Positions 33,797 to 45,486 of a stretch of 64,000 nt of DNA are shown here, in pieces (the stretch's first letter is position 1; every line of letters starts with the position of its first letter). The stretch comes from Salipiger abyssi. GTDB taxonomy: Bacteria > Pseudomonadota > Alphaproteobacteria > Rhodobacterales > Rhodobacteraceae. The notes under the pieces were generated by a model. The model searched no databases. It worked only from the letters and a program-made list of their open reading frames with translations, and was not told the origin of the DNA. The translations under genes were made by a program, and so were the position numbers. The DNA is taken from positions 67,421 through 131,420 of the forward strand of contig NZ_CP015089.1 of NCBI RefSeq assembly GCF_001975705.1. Direction: 5' to 3'.

Positions 33797-35764
33797 CTAC
33801 CCCGGGTCCTCGCCTTTCAGCATGCCCAGTTGCGTGACCTTTGTCCGGCTTGCGGAGGCCTTCCGCAGACCGCTGCCGTAAACCACCGCAAAGATCGTCA
33901 CGCCGGCCGCATCGGTCCAGATCGCGCTGGGGAACAGCCCGGCGGGCAGCAGCGCCAGCACCCCGCCGACACCGAGCAGCAGCCGCAGGGCGGTCGGCAG
34001 GGTCTGGCGCAGGAAACCCACCATCGCCGCCGTGACCATCAGGATCCCCAGGATGGCCGAAAACAGCGCCCAGAGGATGTGCAGCCAGTCGCCTTCGAGG
34101 ATCAGCGACGGCGCGAAGATGAACAGGAAAGGCACGATATAGGCGGGCCAGGCGAGCTTCATCGCCGCGATGCTGGTGTCCCAGGCGCTGGCGCCGGCGA
34201 TATTCGCTCCGGCAAAGGCGGCCAGCGCCACCGGTGGCGTGACCATGGAGAGCAGGCCGAAATAGAGCACGAAGAGATGCGCGGCGACCACCGGAACACC
34301 GACCTCGACCAGCGCCGGCGCGACCAGCGTGGCGAGCAGCACATAGACCCCGACCGTCGGCATTCCCATGCCCAGAACGATGCTGATGAGCGCGGTGATC
34401 AGCGCCAGAAGAAAGACCGACTGGCCGCTGGCATTGATGATGTGAAGCGTCAGGTTGAAGGCCAGGCCCGAGACGTTGAGTACGCCGATGATCAGGCCTG
34501 CGGCGGCGCAGACGATGACCAGTCCGGAGGCGGCGATGCCGGCCTCTCCCAGAACGCTCCAGCTTTCGCGCAGGGGCAGGCGCCGGCCCTTGTAGCCAAA
34601 GATCAGGCTGACGGCGAAAAGCGTGCCGATGGCCCAGATCGCCGCTCGCTCGGGCCGCATGTTCAGCTCGAAGAGACCGTAGAACAGCACCGCGAAGGGC
34701 AGCAGGAAATGCCAGCCCTGACGCAGGGTCGCGAGCGCGGAGGGCAGTTCGGCGCGGGGGATCGCCGCCACCCCCGCCTTGCCGGCGTTCAGGTCCACAT
34801 TGATGAAGACCGCCAGGTAATAGAGGGCGGCGGAGGGCAGTGCGGCCAGCATGACGACGGCGTAATCGACGCCGATGAAATCGGCCATGATGAAGGCGGC
34901 GGCGCCCATCACCGGGGGCACGAGCTGCCCGCCGGTGGAGGCCACCGCCTCGACCGCGCCGGCATAGGTGCCGCTGAAGCCTGAGCGTTTCATCATAGGG
35001 ATGGTGACGACGCCCGTGCCCACCACATTGCCGACGGCGCTGCCGGAGATCGAGCCGAAGAGGCCGGAGGCCGCGACGGCGACCTTGGCCGGCCCGCCCC
35101 GGAAACGCCCCATCCCGGCGAGAGCGATATCGTTGAAGAAATCCGCCGCGCCGCAGCGCGCCAGAAGCTGACCGAAGAGCAGATAGGGGATCACGATCAC
35201 GACGCCGACCTTCAGCGCCGTGCCCAGCATGCCGTTGGCGTCGATGGCCAGATAGGTGACGAGCTCGGCGGCGCTGGTCGGGCGGCTGCGCAGCTCGCCG
35301 GGCAGCAGGTGGCCCAAGAGGCCGTAGCCCAGGAAGAGCACCACCACCACCAGAATGCCCATGCCGACGCTGCGCCGCAAAGACAGCATGAGCGCGCCAA
35401 AGAGCACCGCCGAGATCGCGATCAGCCAGGGCGGCATGAACGGCGCCTCCATGGAGATCTCGGGGTAGAACAGGCCGACATAGAAGCCCATCCCGAGGGT
35501 CAGAGCGGCGCAGAGCAGCATGAGTCCGCGCAGCAGCGGGCCTCTCTCACCGTCGATATGGATTTGCAGGAACCCTCTGGCGAGGGCAATCGACAGCACC
35601 GTCACGAGAAGCTGCGCGTCATAGACGGAGAGGCCGAAGCGGCGCTGAAGATTGGCCGCATAGGCCACCGGCAGGGCGACCAGCAGGATATTCAGCGTCA
35701 GCGCCAGCAGAGTGGCCCATGACGCGCGCGGCGTCATGGTGGAGGTATGATCGGCGGATCCCAT
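33797..35764 (-). CDS. TRAP transporter fused permease (TAXI type, DctQM)
   Basis: 655-aa multi-spanning protein combining small and large TRAP permease subunits, as typical for TAXI systems. Family segments: GLFGSISGSAVGNVVGTGVVTIPMMKRSGFSGTYAGAVEAVASTGGQLVPPVMGAAAFIMADF in the middle and GMGMPTVGVYVLLATLVAPALVEVGV later; about 15-18 membrane helices. Ion-driven uptake of an organic acid is expected. It ends the aldolase-binding protein-permease operon, 5 nt after the binding-protein gene. Confidence 0.93.
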   Translation of the reverse strand: MGSADHTSTMTPRASWATLLALTLNILLVALPVAYAANLQRRFGLSVYDAQLLVTVLSIALARGFLQIHIDGERGPLLRGLMLLCAALTLGMGFYVGLFYPEISMEAPFMPPWLIAISAVLFGALMLSLRRSVGMGILVVVVLFLGYGLLGHLLPGELRSRPTSAAELVTYLAIDANGMLGTALKVGVVIVIPYLLFGQLLARCGAADFFNDIALAGMGRFRGGPAKVAVAASGLFGSISGSAVGNVVGTGVVTIPMMKRSGFSGTYAGAVEAVASTGGQLVPPVMGAAAFIMADFIGVDYAVVMLAALPSAALYYLAVFINVDLNAGKAGVAAIPRAELPSALATLRQGWHFLLPFAVLFYGLFELNMRPERAAIWAIGTLFAVSLIFGYKGRRLPLRESWSVLGEAGIAASGLVIVCAAAGLIIGVLNVSGLAFNLTLHIINASGQSVFLLALITALISIVLGMGMPTVGVYVLLATLVAPALVEVGVPVVAAHLFVLYFGLLSMVTPPVALAAFAGANIAGASAWDTSIAAMKLAWPAYIVPFLFIFAPSLILEGDWLHILWALFSAILGILMVTAAMVGFLRQTLPTALRLLLGVGGVLALLPAGLFPSAIWTDAAGVTIFAVVYGSGLRKASASRTKVTQLGMLKGEDPG

Positions 35765-35769
35765 CTGCG

Positions 35770-36726
35770 TCAGTCCATCAGCCCGACGGATTTGTAGTAT
35801 GCCATGGCGCCCGGATGGTAGGGCAGATCACCGAAGTCCGGCGCCATGGTGTCGATTGCGAACTCGGAAAAGGTCGAGCGGATCGCGCGGACACCGTCGG
35901 GGTCGTCATGCAGCGCGCCGAGGATCTGTGCGACCACCTCGTCGGACACATGCGCGCCGGCCACCAGCACATAATCATAGCCCATCATTGGTGTCGGCTC
36001 CGCCACGCCCACGGCGGTCGGGCCGGGCTCCACGGTCTTGATGTATCCGGTCGGCAGAACGCCCTGCATCGCGGCTTCCGCCTCCGGCGTGTCGTCGAGC
36101 GCGAGCCAGCGGATTCCGACCGCGGCGTCGGCCTCTCGGGTCTTGCCGCCCTGAAGCGCAAAGAAGGCCACGTCAGCCGCACCGGCGATGAACTCGTCCA
36201 CGCCATTGGGCACCGAAGGCACCATGACCGGCTCCATCTCGTCGATGGACAGCCCGGCGGCGGCGAGTATGCCATTGACCTGCGTGACAAGGTTCGGCTG
36301 CGCCGAATAGCCGTAGGTGATTGTCTTGCCCGCGATGTCGGAGACCTTGGTATAAGGCGAATCCGCCCGCACCATGAACCCCACGACCGAGGGGCTGAGC
36401 GAGGCGAGAACGCGCAGCTGCGACAGCTGCCGGCCTTTGAACGCGCCCTTGCCGCCGGCGGCTTCCTCGAATTCCGGGCTCGGCACAAGCTGAAGGTCGA
36501 GCCGTCCGGCGTCGATCAGCGGCATGGATTGCCCCGAGCCGCCATAAGACTGGACGCGCAGGTCCATGCCCGCCTCTTCGGTCAGAAAGCTGGCGAGCCC
36601 GGCATTGCTGGCATAGTTCTGCGAGCCCTGACGGCCCGCACCGATGCCGAGCGACTGCGCGGCGGCGATGTCGCCGAACGCAATCGCGGCGGTGACGCAA
36701 AGCATGAACAGTTTGAAGATTTTCAT
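35770..36726 (-). CDS. TAXI-family TRAP substrate-binding protein
   Basis: 318-aa periplasmic protein. Signal peptide residues 1-23 (KIFKLFMLCVTAAIAFGDIAAAQ). TAXI features: LGIGAGRQGSQNYASNAGLASFL at the N-terminus, ASLSPSVVGFMVRADSPYTKVSDIAGKTITYG, and the C-terminal LPYHPGAMAYYKSVGLMD. ATG 36726 starts the signal peptide; the frame before it is not coding. Delivers substrate to the adjacent fused permease. Confidence 0.92.
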   Translation of the reverse strand: MKIFKLFMLCVTAAIAFGDIAAAQSLGIGAGRQGSQNYASNAGLASFLTEEAGMDLRVQSYGGSGQSMPLIDAGRLDLQLVPSPEFEEAAGGKGAFKGRQLSQLRVLASLSPSVVGFMVRADSPYTKVSDIAGKTITYGYSAQPNLVTQVNGILAAAGLSIDEMEPVMVPSVPNGVDEFIAGAADVAFFALQGGKTREADAAVGIRWLALDDTPEAEAAMQGVLPTGYIKTVEPGPTAVGVAEPTPMMGYDYVLVAGAHVSDEVVAQILGALHDDPDGVRAIRSTFSEFAIDTMAPDFGDLPYHPGAMAYYKSVGLMD

Positions 36727-36754
36727 TTTCCCCTCCCTTGGTTGAAAACGCTCG

Positions 36755-36782
36755 CGCGCGCCTCTGGTCCTCCCGGCGCGCG
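36755..36782 (-). promoter_or_regulatory. Intercistronic hairpin between aldolase and TAXI protein genes
   Basis: CGCGCGCC (36755-36762) and GGCGCGCG (36775-36782) form an 8-bp stem with a 12-nt loop, 8 nt past the aldolase stop. May tune relative expression inside the operon. Confidence 0.4.
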
Positions 36783-36790
36783 TAAGGTGG

Positions 36791-37537
36791 TCACAGGCCG
36801 GAATATCCGGCGCGCGCGACCCAGTAGTCCCAGGCCCGTGCCAGCGGCATCTTGCCCAGAAGCATGGCGCTGGTCTTTTCGATCTCGCCATCGGTCAGCG
36901 GAACCGGCTCGCCGATCTGGAGCGCCTGCTGCACCAGCTCGGCATTGTCCCGCAGACCCATCGAGATCATGCAGACCGACTTGATGTCGGGGGCGACGCA
37001 GATGCAGCCATGCCCGCGCAGCAGCGCGACGCTGTTCTGCCCCAGCGTCCGGGCCAGCGAATGGCCCATCTCCATGCTGTCGACCAGCATGTTGGTGTCG
37101 CCGAATTCGTCCTGGCTTTCCCAGATCGGCACCTCCTTGCCGATGACCGAGGACATGTGAAAGATCGGCCGCAGCGAGATATTGTTCATGGTGAAGGGGA
37201 TGATCGAGCGCGCATGGTGATGCGTCACCGCGTTCACATCCGGGCGGTCCTTGTAGAGCGCGCCGTGAATGTGCCGTTCGCTATAGGGCCAGCGGTGATC
37301 CTTGCTCAGAAGCTCGCCTTCGAGCGTGAACTCCATGATATCGTCGCGTGTCACATTGCCCGGGCTGCGCGAGCGCGACAGCAGATAGCGGTCGCGGTGC
37401 ACCGGATGTCGCACGCTGACATGGCCGAAATTGTCGATCACGCCTTCATGGTCGAGAATCCGGTTGGCAACCACCAGTTCGGCAATCGCGGCATCGACCA
37501 GCTGCGACTGGCCGGGAGTGTTCATGTCGTTGGGCAT
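36791..37537 (-). CDS. Class II aldolase/adducin-family protein
   Basis: 248-aa zinc-dependent aldolase or decarboxylase relative. Metal ligands: Glu/His in YSERHIHGALYKDRPDVNAVTHHHARSI and His in SVALLRGHGCICVAPD. Family N-terminus RILDHEGVIDNFGHVSVRHP. ATG 37537 with AAGGAG 7 nt upstream is chosen over the longer frame. Heads the TRAP operon, so the transported substrate may be a hydroxy-acid or sugar-acid derivative that this enzyme splits. Confidence 0.88.
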   Translation of the reverse strand: MPNDMNTPGQSQLVDAAIAELVVANRILDHEGVIDNFGHVSVRHPVHRDRYLLSRSRSPGNVTRDDIMEFTLEGELLSKDHRWPYSERHIHGALYKDRPDVNAVTHHHARSIIPFTMNNISLRPIFHMSSVIGKEVPIWESQDEFGDTNMLVDSMEMGHSLARTLGQNSVALLRGHGCICVAPDIKSVCMISMGLRDNAELVQQALQIGEPVPLTDGEIEKTSAMLLGKMPLARAWDYWVARAGYSGL

Positions 37538-37636
37538 CGAGGGCTCCTTCTGCATTTCATGGGCGGAGCCTAGCAATCGCTAAAGAACTGGAATAATATA
37601 TATCTTATGGTGTTTTTATAGCTATCAGGGTATGTA

Positions 37637-38563
37637 ATGCGCTCGGTGATTTCACAGCTTTCGCTGCACAAGCTGGAAGTCTTCTGCATGGTGGCAGAGC
37701 TGGAATCCGTGTCACGGGCGGCGGAACGGCTGGGGCTCGCGCAGCCGGTGGTGTCGGCGCATATCAAGGCGATGTCGGAAAAGCTCGGCACGCCGCTCAC
37801 GCAGCGCAACGGGCGCCGGATCACCCTGACCGAAGAGGGGCGCCGGGTTCTGAAATGGGCGCAGGAGGTCACCGTCCGGACGCGGGAGCTGGAGCGCGAG
37901 CTGGTGGAAAGCAAGAGCGGGCTGCGCGGCACCGCGAGCGTCGGCGCCTCGATGACCATCGGGTCGTTCATCCTGCCCGGCATGATCTCGACATTCCGCA
38001 AACGGCATCCCGGCGCGCAGATTTCCGTGCATGTGGCCAGCCCGGCTTCGGTCATGGAGGCGGTGCAGAGCGGCGGCTGCGATTTCGCCTTCACCATTCT
38101 CGACCCAAGGCACGATCTGGCCGGCGTGCAGATCGAGCGGCTGCGCGACGAAAAGCTGATGCTGGTCGCCGCTGAGAGCTCCGATATCAGCGGAAACCGC
38201 ATCGCGCCGGGCGATCTGTCGAAACACTGGTTTGTCACCGCGCAGACCGGCACGCCCCGGCGCGAACTGGAAGAGGCGGCGCTGCGCAGCCACGGCGTCT
38301 CGCGCGGTCGGATCGCCATGGAGTTCGGCCATGCGGAGGCGATCAAGCAGGCGGTGCGCGCGGGGGCCGGGCTCGCCTTTCTGTTCGAAAGCTCGGTGCG
38401 CGACGAGCTTGCCTCCGGGCTGCTGCGCGAGATCGAGACGCCGGGCATGAGCCTCGCCGTACCCGCCTATCTGGTTCGGCGCGAGGGCAAGCGGCTGAAT
38501 CAGTACCAGACCCGGCTCATGGAAGAGCTCACCGCCGCCATGCGCAGCGGCGACATGACCTGA
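37637..38563 (+). CDS. LysR-family regulator (divergent from aldolase/TRAP operon)
   Basis: 308-aa LysR protein. HTH at about 10-65 (LHKLEVFCMVAELESVSRAAERLGLAQPVVSAHIKAMSEKLGTPLTQRNGRRITLTEEG), effector domain from about 95 (GTASVGASMTIGSFILPGMISTFRKRHPGAQISVHVAS). The 99-bp gap to the aldolase start is AT-rich and likely contains its binding site. Convergent with the next LysR gene. Confidence 0.92.
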   Translation: MRSVISQLSLHKLEVFCMVAELESVSRAAERLGLAQPVVSAHIKAMSEKLGTPLTQRNGRRITLTEEGRRVLKWAQEVTVRTRELERELVESKSGLRGTASVGASMTIGSFILPGMISTFRKRHPGAQISVHVASPASVMEAVQSGGCDFAFTILDPRHDLAGVQIERLRDEKLMLVAAESSDISGNRIAPGDLSKHWFVTAQTGTPRRELEEAALRSHGVSRGRIAMEFGHAEAIKQAVRAGAGLAFLFESSVRDELASGLLREIETPGMSLAVPAYLVRREGKRLNQYQTRLMEELTAAMRSGDMT

Positions 38564-38582
38564 CGGGCGGAAAGGCGGAGCG

Positions 38583-39476
38583 TCATGACTCCACCATCCG
38601 CTCCGAGCGCAGCCAGTCGATAAGCCGGGCCAGGGGCGGGGAGGGGGCCTGGGTCTTCGGCCACACGAGGGAATAGGCGCCATCGGTTTCGCTGTAGCCG
38701 TCATGGGCCGGCACCAGCGCCCCGGTCTCGAATTCATGCGCCGCGACAAAATCCGGCAGCAGCGCGACCCCCATGCCGACCGCCGCCGCCCGCGCCATCG
38801 TGGCGACCTGATCGAACATCATGCCGCGCAGCTGGGCGGTCTCGACGGATTGCGCGTGAAACCACTCCTCCCAGCCGCCCGGGCGCGTTTCGAGATGCAG
38901 GAGCGGTTGGTCGCGCAGGGCTTCGGCGGGAAAGGGCAGGGTCGGGGCAAAGCCCGGGGCGCAGGCGGGAATGACCCGGTCGCGCGACAGGGCGAGAGAG
39001 TGCACATTGCCCCAGTCCTGCGCGCCGGAATGGATCGCGGCGTCCATGTTCTCCTGAAAGAAATCGAACGGGGCCAGCCGGGTGTACTGGTTGATCAGGA
39101 TATCGGGTGCCCTTTCCTGAAACCGCTTCAGCCTCGGGGTGAGCCAATAGGCGCCGAACGCGGGAGGCGTGGCAATGTTGACCGCGCTTTTCGGCCCGCG
39201 TGCCTTCAGTTGCAGGCTGGCCTGGGAGAGGTTTCGGAGATAGCCGCGCACCGAGCGGGCATAGGCGATCCCGGCGGGGGTCATGGCGAGGCTCTTGCCC
39301 TCGCGAAAGAACATCTGCACGCCGAGCTGCTCCTCCAGAACCTTGAGCTGGCGGCTGACGGCGGAATGGGTGAGCGACAGCTCCTCCGCTGCGGCGATGG
39401 CGGTTCCGAGCCGTTCGACGGCCTCCAGCGCCAGCAGCGAACTGACCGAGGGCAGGAACCGGCGCGGCGTGGACAT
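38583..39476 (-). CDS. LysR-family regulator (divergent from amaBA-like operon)
   Basis: 297-aa LysR protein of the GcvA-like type: SSLLALEAVERLGTAIAAAEELSLTHSAVSRQLKVLEEQLGVQMFFREGKSLAMTPAG at the N-terminus and a TPPAFGAYWLTPRLKRFQERAPDI effector-domain start. It is divergent from the aldehyde dehydrogenase gene with a 172-bp gap and is the probable regulator of pipecolate use. Confidence 0.91.
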   Translation of the reverse strand: MSTPRRFLPSVSSLLALEAVERLGTAIAAAEELSLTHSAVSRQLKVLEEQLGVQMFFREGKSLAMTPAGIAYARSVRGYLRNLSQASLQLKARGPKSAVNIATPPAFGAYWLTPRLKRFQERAPDILINQYTRLAPFDFFQENMDAAIHSGAQDWGNVHSLALSRDRVIPACAPGFAPTLPFPAEALRDQPLLHLETRPGGWEEWFHAQSVETAQLRGMMFDQVATMARAAAVGMGVALLPDFVAAHEFETGALVPAHDGYSETDGAYSLVWPKTQAPSPPLARLIDWLRSERMVES

Positions 39477-39648
39477 GTGAGTTTTGCTCCAGTGTTTGGG
39501 AGGAGATGTCGATTTTTAAGCCTGCATCTCCATCCTAAAGTGATCTTAATGAACACAGGGCGCCGTATCAATCAGGCTGCGTCGCGGCTCCCGGGAGCCG
39601 CGATGCGCAGGCACTGGCAGCCCGTCACCGCAGTCAGGAGACAGACAC

Positions 39649-41148
39649 ATGCATACCGACATTCTTGCCGCCGCCGGCCTGACCGACGCCGATCTCACCG
39701 GCGGCACGCTGGTCGTCACCTCGCCGATCGACGGTGCCGAGGTGGCGCGGGTCGCCGAAACCCGCCCCGAAGACATGTCCGGGATCATCGCCAGATCGCA
39801 GGCGGCTTTCCGGGAATGGCGCAAGCTGCCCGCGCCGCGCCGTGGCGAGCTCGTGCGCCTGCTCGGCGAGGAGCTGCGCGCGGCGAAGGCGGAGCTCGGC
39901 GCCGTGGTGACGCTCGAGGCCGGAAAGATCGGGTCCGAGGGTCTGGGCGAGGTTCAGGAGATGATCGACATCTGCGATTTTGCCGTGGGCCTCTCCCGCC
40001 AGCTCTACGGTCTGACCATCGCCTCGGAGCGTCCCGGGCACCGGATGTCGGAGACCTGGCACCCGTTGGGGCCGACCGGGGTGATCACCGCCTTCAACTT
40101 CCCGGTTGCCGTCTGGTCCTGGAACACGGCGCTGGCACTGGTCTGCGGCAATCCGGTGATCTGGAAACCGTCGGAGAAGACCCCGCTCACCGCATTGGCG
40201 ACGCAGAAGATCATGGCGCGCGCGATGGCCCGGTTCGGAGACGACGCGCCCGAGGGCCTGATGCAGGTGGTGATCGGCGATGCGGCAGTGGGTGAGGCGC
40301 TGGTGATGTCGAAAGACGTGCCGGTCCTCTCCGCTACCGGCTCCACCCGCATGGGCAGCATCGTCGGGCCGAAGGTGGCGGCGCGCTGGGGCCGCCCGAT
40401 CCTCGAACTTGGCGGCAATAACGCGATGATCGTGACGCCCTCCGCCGATCTCGACATGGCAGTGCGCGCCATCGTGTTCTCGGCGGTGGGCACCGCCGGC
40501 CAGCGCTGCACCAGTTTGCGCCGCCTGATCGCGCATGACTCGATCCGCGAGGAGCTGGTCGCGCGCCTGGCCAAGGCCTATGCGTCGCTGCCTGTCGGCG
40601 ATCCGCGTCAGGGCGGCACCCTGATCGGCCCGCTCATCGACCACGCGGCGCGCGACGCGATGCTGGCCCAGCTTGAAAAGGCGCGGGCGGAGGGTGGCAC
40701 CGTGCATGGTGGCAGCGCGGTCACCGAAGGCGTGCCGCAGGGCGGCGCCTATGTGGCCCCGGCGCTGGTCGAGATGCCCGCCCAGACCGATACCGTGCGC
40801 ACCGAGACCTTTGCGCCGATCCTCTACGTTATGGGCTATGACCGGCTGGAGGACGCCATCGCCATGCAGAACGATGTGCCGCAGGGCTTGTCCTCCTGCA
40901 TCTTCACGCTGAATATGCGCGAGGCCGATCTGTTCCTCTCGGCGGTCGGGTCCGATTGCGGCATTGCCAATGTCAATATCGGCCCCTCGGGGGCGGAGAT
41001 CGGCGGTGCCTTCGGCGGCGAGAAAGAGACCGGCGGCGGGCGCGAATCCGGTTCCGATGCGTGGAAGGGCTATATGCGCCGCCAGACCTCGACGGTGAAC
41101 TATTCGGCAGAGCTGCCACTGGCGCAGGGGGTCAGGTTTGACTTCTGA
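39649..41148 (+). CDS. amaB: Aldehyde dehydrogenase, ALDH7/AmaB type (2-aminoadipate semialdehyde dehydrogenase)
   Basis: 499-aa NAD-dependent aldehyde dehydrogenase of the ALDH7A1 group. Catalytic Glu253 (ILELGGNNAMIV) and nucleophile Cys287 (GTAGQRCTSLRR); NAD site ITAFNFPVAVWSWN and VLSATGSTRMGSIV. ALDH7 hallmarks include the ELGGNNA box and EKETGGGRESGSDAWKGYMRRQTSTVNYS at the end. In Pseudomonas putida AmaB oxidises 2-aminoadipate-6-semialdehyde (piperideine-6-carboxylate) to 2-aminoadipate. The next gene is an AmaA-like oxidase, overlapping by 11 nt, which strongly supports this role. Confidence 0.88.
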   Translation: MHTDILAAAGLTDADLTGGTLVVTSPIDGAEVARVAETRPEDMSGIIARSQAAFREWRKLPAPRRGELVRLLGEELRAAKAELGAVVTLEAGKIGSEGLGEVQEMIDICDFAVGLSRQLYGLTIASERPGHRMSETWHPLGPTGVITAFNFPVAVWSWNTALALVCGNPVIWKPSEKTPLTALATQKIMARAMARFGDDAPEGLMQVVIGDAAVGEALVMSKDVPVLSATGSTRMGSIVGPKVAARWGRPILELGGNNAMIVTPSADLDMAVRAIVFSAVGTAGQRCTSLRRLIAHDSIREELVARLAKAYASLPVGDPRQGGTLIGPLIDHAARDAMLAQLEKARAEGGTVHGGSAVTEGVPQGGAYVAPALVEMPAQTDTVRTETFAPILYVMGYDRLEDAIAMQNDVPQGLSSCIFTLNMREADLFLSAVGSDCGIANVNIGPSGAEIGGAFGGEKETGGGRESGSDAWKGYMRRQTSTVNYSAELPLAQGVRFDF

Positions 41149-42415
41149 TCCGCAGGCCAATCTGTGGCGCGCCAGCGCGCAGGAGCGGATCGACACGGCC
41201 CGCCTCTGCGGCGACACCGCCACCGATCTGCTGGTGGTGGGCGGCGGCTTCACCGGCTGTTCCGCCGCGCTCGAGGCTGCCCGTGCCGGCGCCTCGGTCA
41301 CATTGCTCGAGGCCAACACCATCGGTCACGGCGGATCCGGGCGGAATGTCGGGCTGGTGAATGCCGGGCTGTGGCTGGCGCCCGACGATGTCCTCGCCGC
41401 CGCCGGCCAGACTGCCGGCACCCGTCTGCTGACCGAGCTGGGGCAGGGGCCGCAGGCGGTCTATGACATCATCGCCCGCGAGGGGATCGACTGCGAGGCA
41501 ACGCGGAACGGCACGCTGCATCTCGCGCATGCGCCTGCTGGGCTGCGCGATCTCGAAAACCGGTTTCGCCAGGGCAACCGCACCGGCGCGCCCCTCGAGC
41601 TTCTGGATGCGGCGGAAACCGCGCGCCGCACCGGCTCGACCGCCTTTCACGGCGCGCTTTTCGATCCACGCGCGGGCATGATCCAGCCGCTGGCCTATGC
41701 GCGCGGGCTGGCGCGGGCCGCGATGCGCGCGGGCGCGCGGGTCCATGAGGGCTCGGCGGTCACCGCCATCGCCCATAGCGACGGTGTCTGGCGGGTGAGG
41801 GCGAACGGGCACGAGATCCGCGCCCGCGCGCTGCTGCTGGCGACCAATGCCTATTGCGAGGCCATCACCGGCGCGCCGCTGCCGCGTTTCGTGCCGGTGA
41901 GCTTCAGCCAGTTCGCCACCGCGCCGCTGCCGGAAGAGCAGCGCGCCCGCATCCTGCCCGGCGGCGAGGGCTGCTGGGACACCGCCATGGTGATGAGCTC
42001 GCTGCGGATCGACGCGGCCGGCCGGCTGATCGTCGGCGGCATCGGCAATGCCGAAGGCGCCGGCGGCAAGATCCACGCCTCCTGGGCGCGGCGCAAGCTG
42101 CGCGCGCTTTACCCCGAGCTCGGCGCGCTGCCCTTCGAGCATGTCTGGCACGGCAGCATCGCGATGACCTCGGATCACATCCCGAAAGCCGTGGCTTTCG
42201 GTCCGAACGCGCTGTCGATCTTCGGCTATTCGGGCCGTGGCATCGCGCCGGGCACGGTGTTCGGCAGGGCCGCCGCCACGGCGCTGCTCAACGGCACCCC
42301 CGAGGCGCTGCCGTTGCCGCCGATCCAGACATATACCGAGCGTTTCACCGTCCTGCGTGAGGCCTATTACGAACTGGGCGCCGCACTCACCCATGCGACC
42401 CGTTCGCGCGGCTGA
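41138..42415 (+). CDS. amaA: FAD-dependent oxidoreductase, L-pipecolate oxidase (AmaA)-like
   Basis: 425-aa DAO-family flavoprotein. FAD motif DLLVVGGGFTGCSAALEAARAGASVTLLEA near residue 30; GHGGSGRNVGLVNAGLWL flavin loop; C-terminal FGYSGRGIAPGTVFGRAAA. Similar gene order to P. putida amaB-amaA, where AmaA oxidises L-pipecolate to piperideine-6-carboxylate. A different cyclic or N-methyl amino acid substrate remains possible, since family members are hard to separate by sequence. Confidence 0.82.
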   Translation: MTSDPQANLWRASAQERIDTARLCGDTATDLLVVGGGFTGCSAALEAARAGASVTLLEANTIGHGGSGRNVGLVNAGLWLAPDDVLAAAGQTAGTRLLTELGQGPQAVYDIIAREGIDCEATRNGTLHLAHAPAGLRDLENRFRQGNRTGAPLELLDAAETARRTGSTAFHGALFDPRAGMIQPLAYARGLARAAMRAGARVHEGSAVTAIAHSDGVWRVRANGHEIRARALLLATNAYCEAITGAPLPRFVPVSFSQFATAPLPEEQRARILPGGEGCWDTAMVMSSLRIDAAGRLIVGGIGNAEGAGGKIHASWARRKLRALYPELGALPFEHVWHGSIAMTSDHIPKAVAFGPNALSIFGYSGRGIAPGTVFGRAAATALLNGTPEALPLPPIQTYTERFTVLREAYYELGAALTHATRSRG

Positions 42416-43019
42416 GCCCGTACCGGATCACCGGATGGCAGATCTTTGCTGTCGGGCTTGGAAGCACTAGCCTGCGGCTGTTCGCATAAAGCCAGCTCTG
42501 TGCGCTATGCAAACTTCTGTTTTGATACAGAATTTGCACTTCGTTTGTGAATCCACCGAGCTGCGCAAGGGAATCCAATAATTGGAATTATGTAAATAGA
42601 GGCGTTCAGCCTCTAAACACCCCGGGCTGTACCTATCCGAAATCCTACGCAGATTTTCTGAGATCTCCTGCGTCGCCTCACGGCTTAAATTTCGCTTGGG
42701 CCTGGGTGGCGCATGAACCCCTTCGCCCGTCGAAAAGGACCACGTGGGCATGATCGATTGGTGGTTGCTGTTTACGGTGCTCCAGTGTCCGTTCGGGGCC
42801 ATCGTTCTCCATGCCCCGGTGTCGGATCATTGCGCCCGCCACCAGATCGCGGCGCACACCAACTGTGCGAGGCCCTGGTCAGTTGGTGAAACACGGGCCG
42901 ACGGCAAGACGTGGGATGACTTGGTTAAACCTTGTGGTGGGCAATGATCAGCAAGCGGTGTCTGAAGCCGCTGCGGATTTGGCCATCCACGGGAGCCACT
43001 GCTCCGCACCAAGTAAATA
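42416..43019. other. Gene-poor gap between amaA-like gene and icd
   Basis: About 600 bp, more AT-rich than its surroundings, with no recognisable gene on either strand; a 67-codon plus-strand frame at 42744-42947 has no family features. It contains two stem-loops: 42509-42537 (11-bp stem with one bulged C, core TTCTGT/ACAGAA) and TAGAGGC-GTTCA-GCCTCTA at 42597-42615. Confidence 0.5.
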
Positions 43020-43057
43020 CGCTCCCGCCCGGTTTGCCCGGGCGGGAGCGTTTTTTG
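43020..43057. terminator. Strong bidirectional terminator between gap and icd
   Basis: Stem CGCTCCCGCCCGG/CCGGGCGGGAGCG (arms within 43020-43050) with a short TTTGC-type loop and TTTTTT on the plus-strand side; on the minus strand it is followed by UAUUUACUU. It lies 19 nt past the icd stop codon and would terminate icd; the better U-run faces the plus strand. Confidence 0.75.
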
Positions 43058-43075
43058 CATTCGAACTGGCCTGGT

Positions 43076-45280
<2,205 letters not shown>

Positions 45281-45486
45281 GGTACAGAGCTCCTCCATTT
45301 TCAGGAAATCCCGGCCGCAGGCTTTGGCGGCACATTACGGGTAGAGCCTGTAGCATCCCCGTGCAGGAGCGGAAAGCACCTATCCGCGCGACCTGTCGGC
45401 TGTTAACGCCGCAACTCCGATCCTGCCCGTTGTCGGGGCGCGCGAGCGGCTCTATTCTGACGGCAGAGACGATGGAGGCCACCGCA

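Noticed and set aside
42744..42947. 67-codon plus-strand frame in the gap before icd
   Set aside because: No convincing ribosome-binding site and no recognisable sequence; kept only as part of the gap description.
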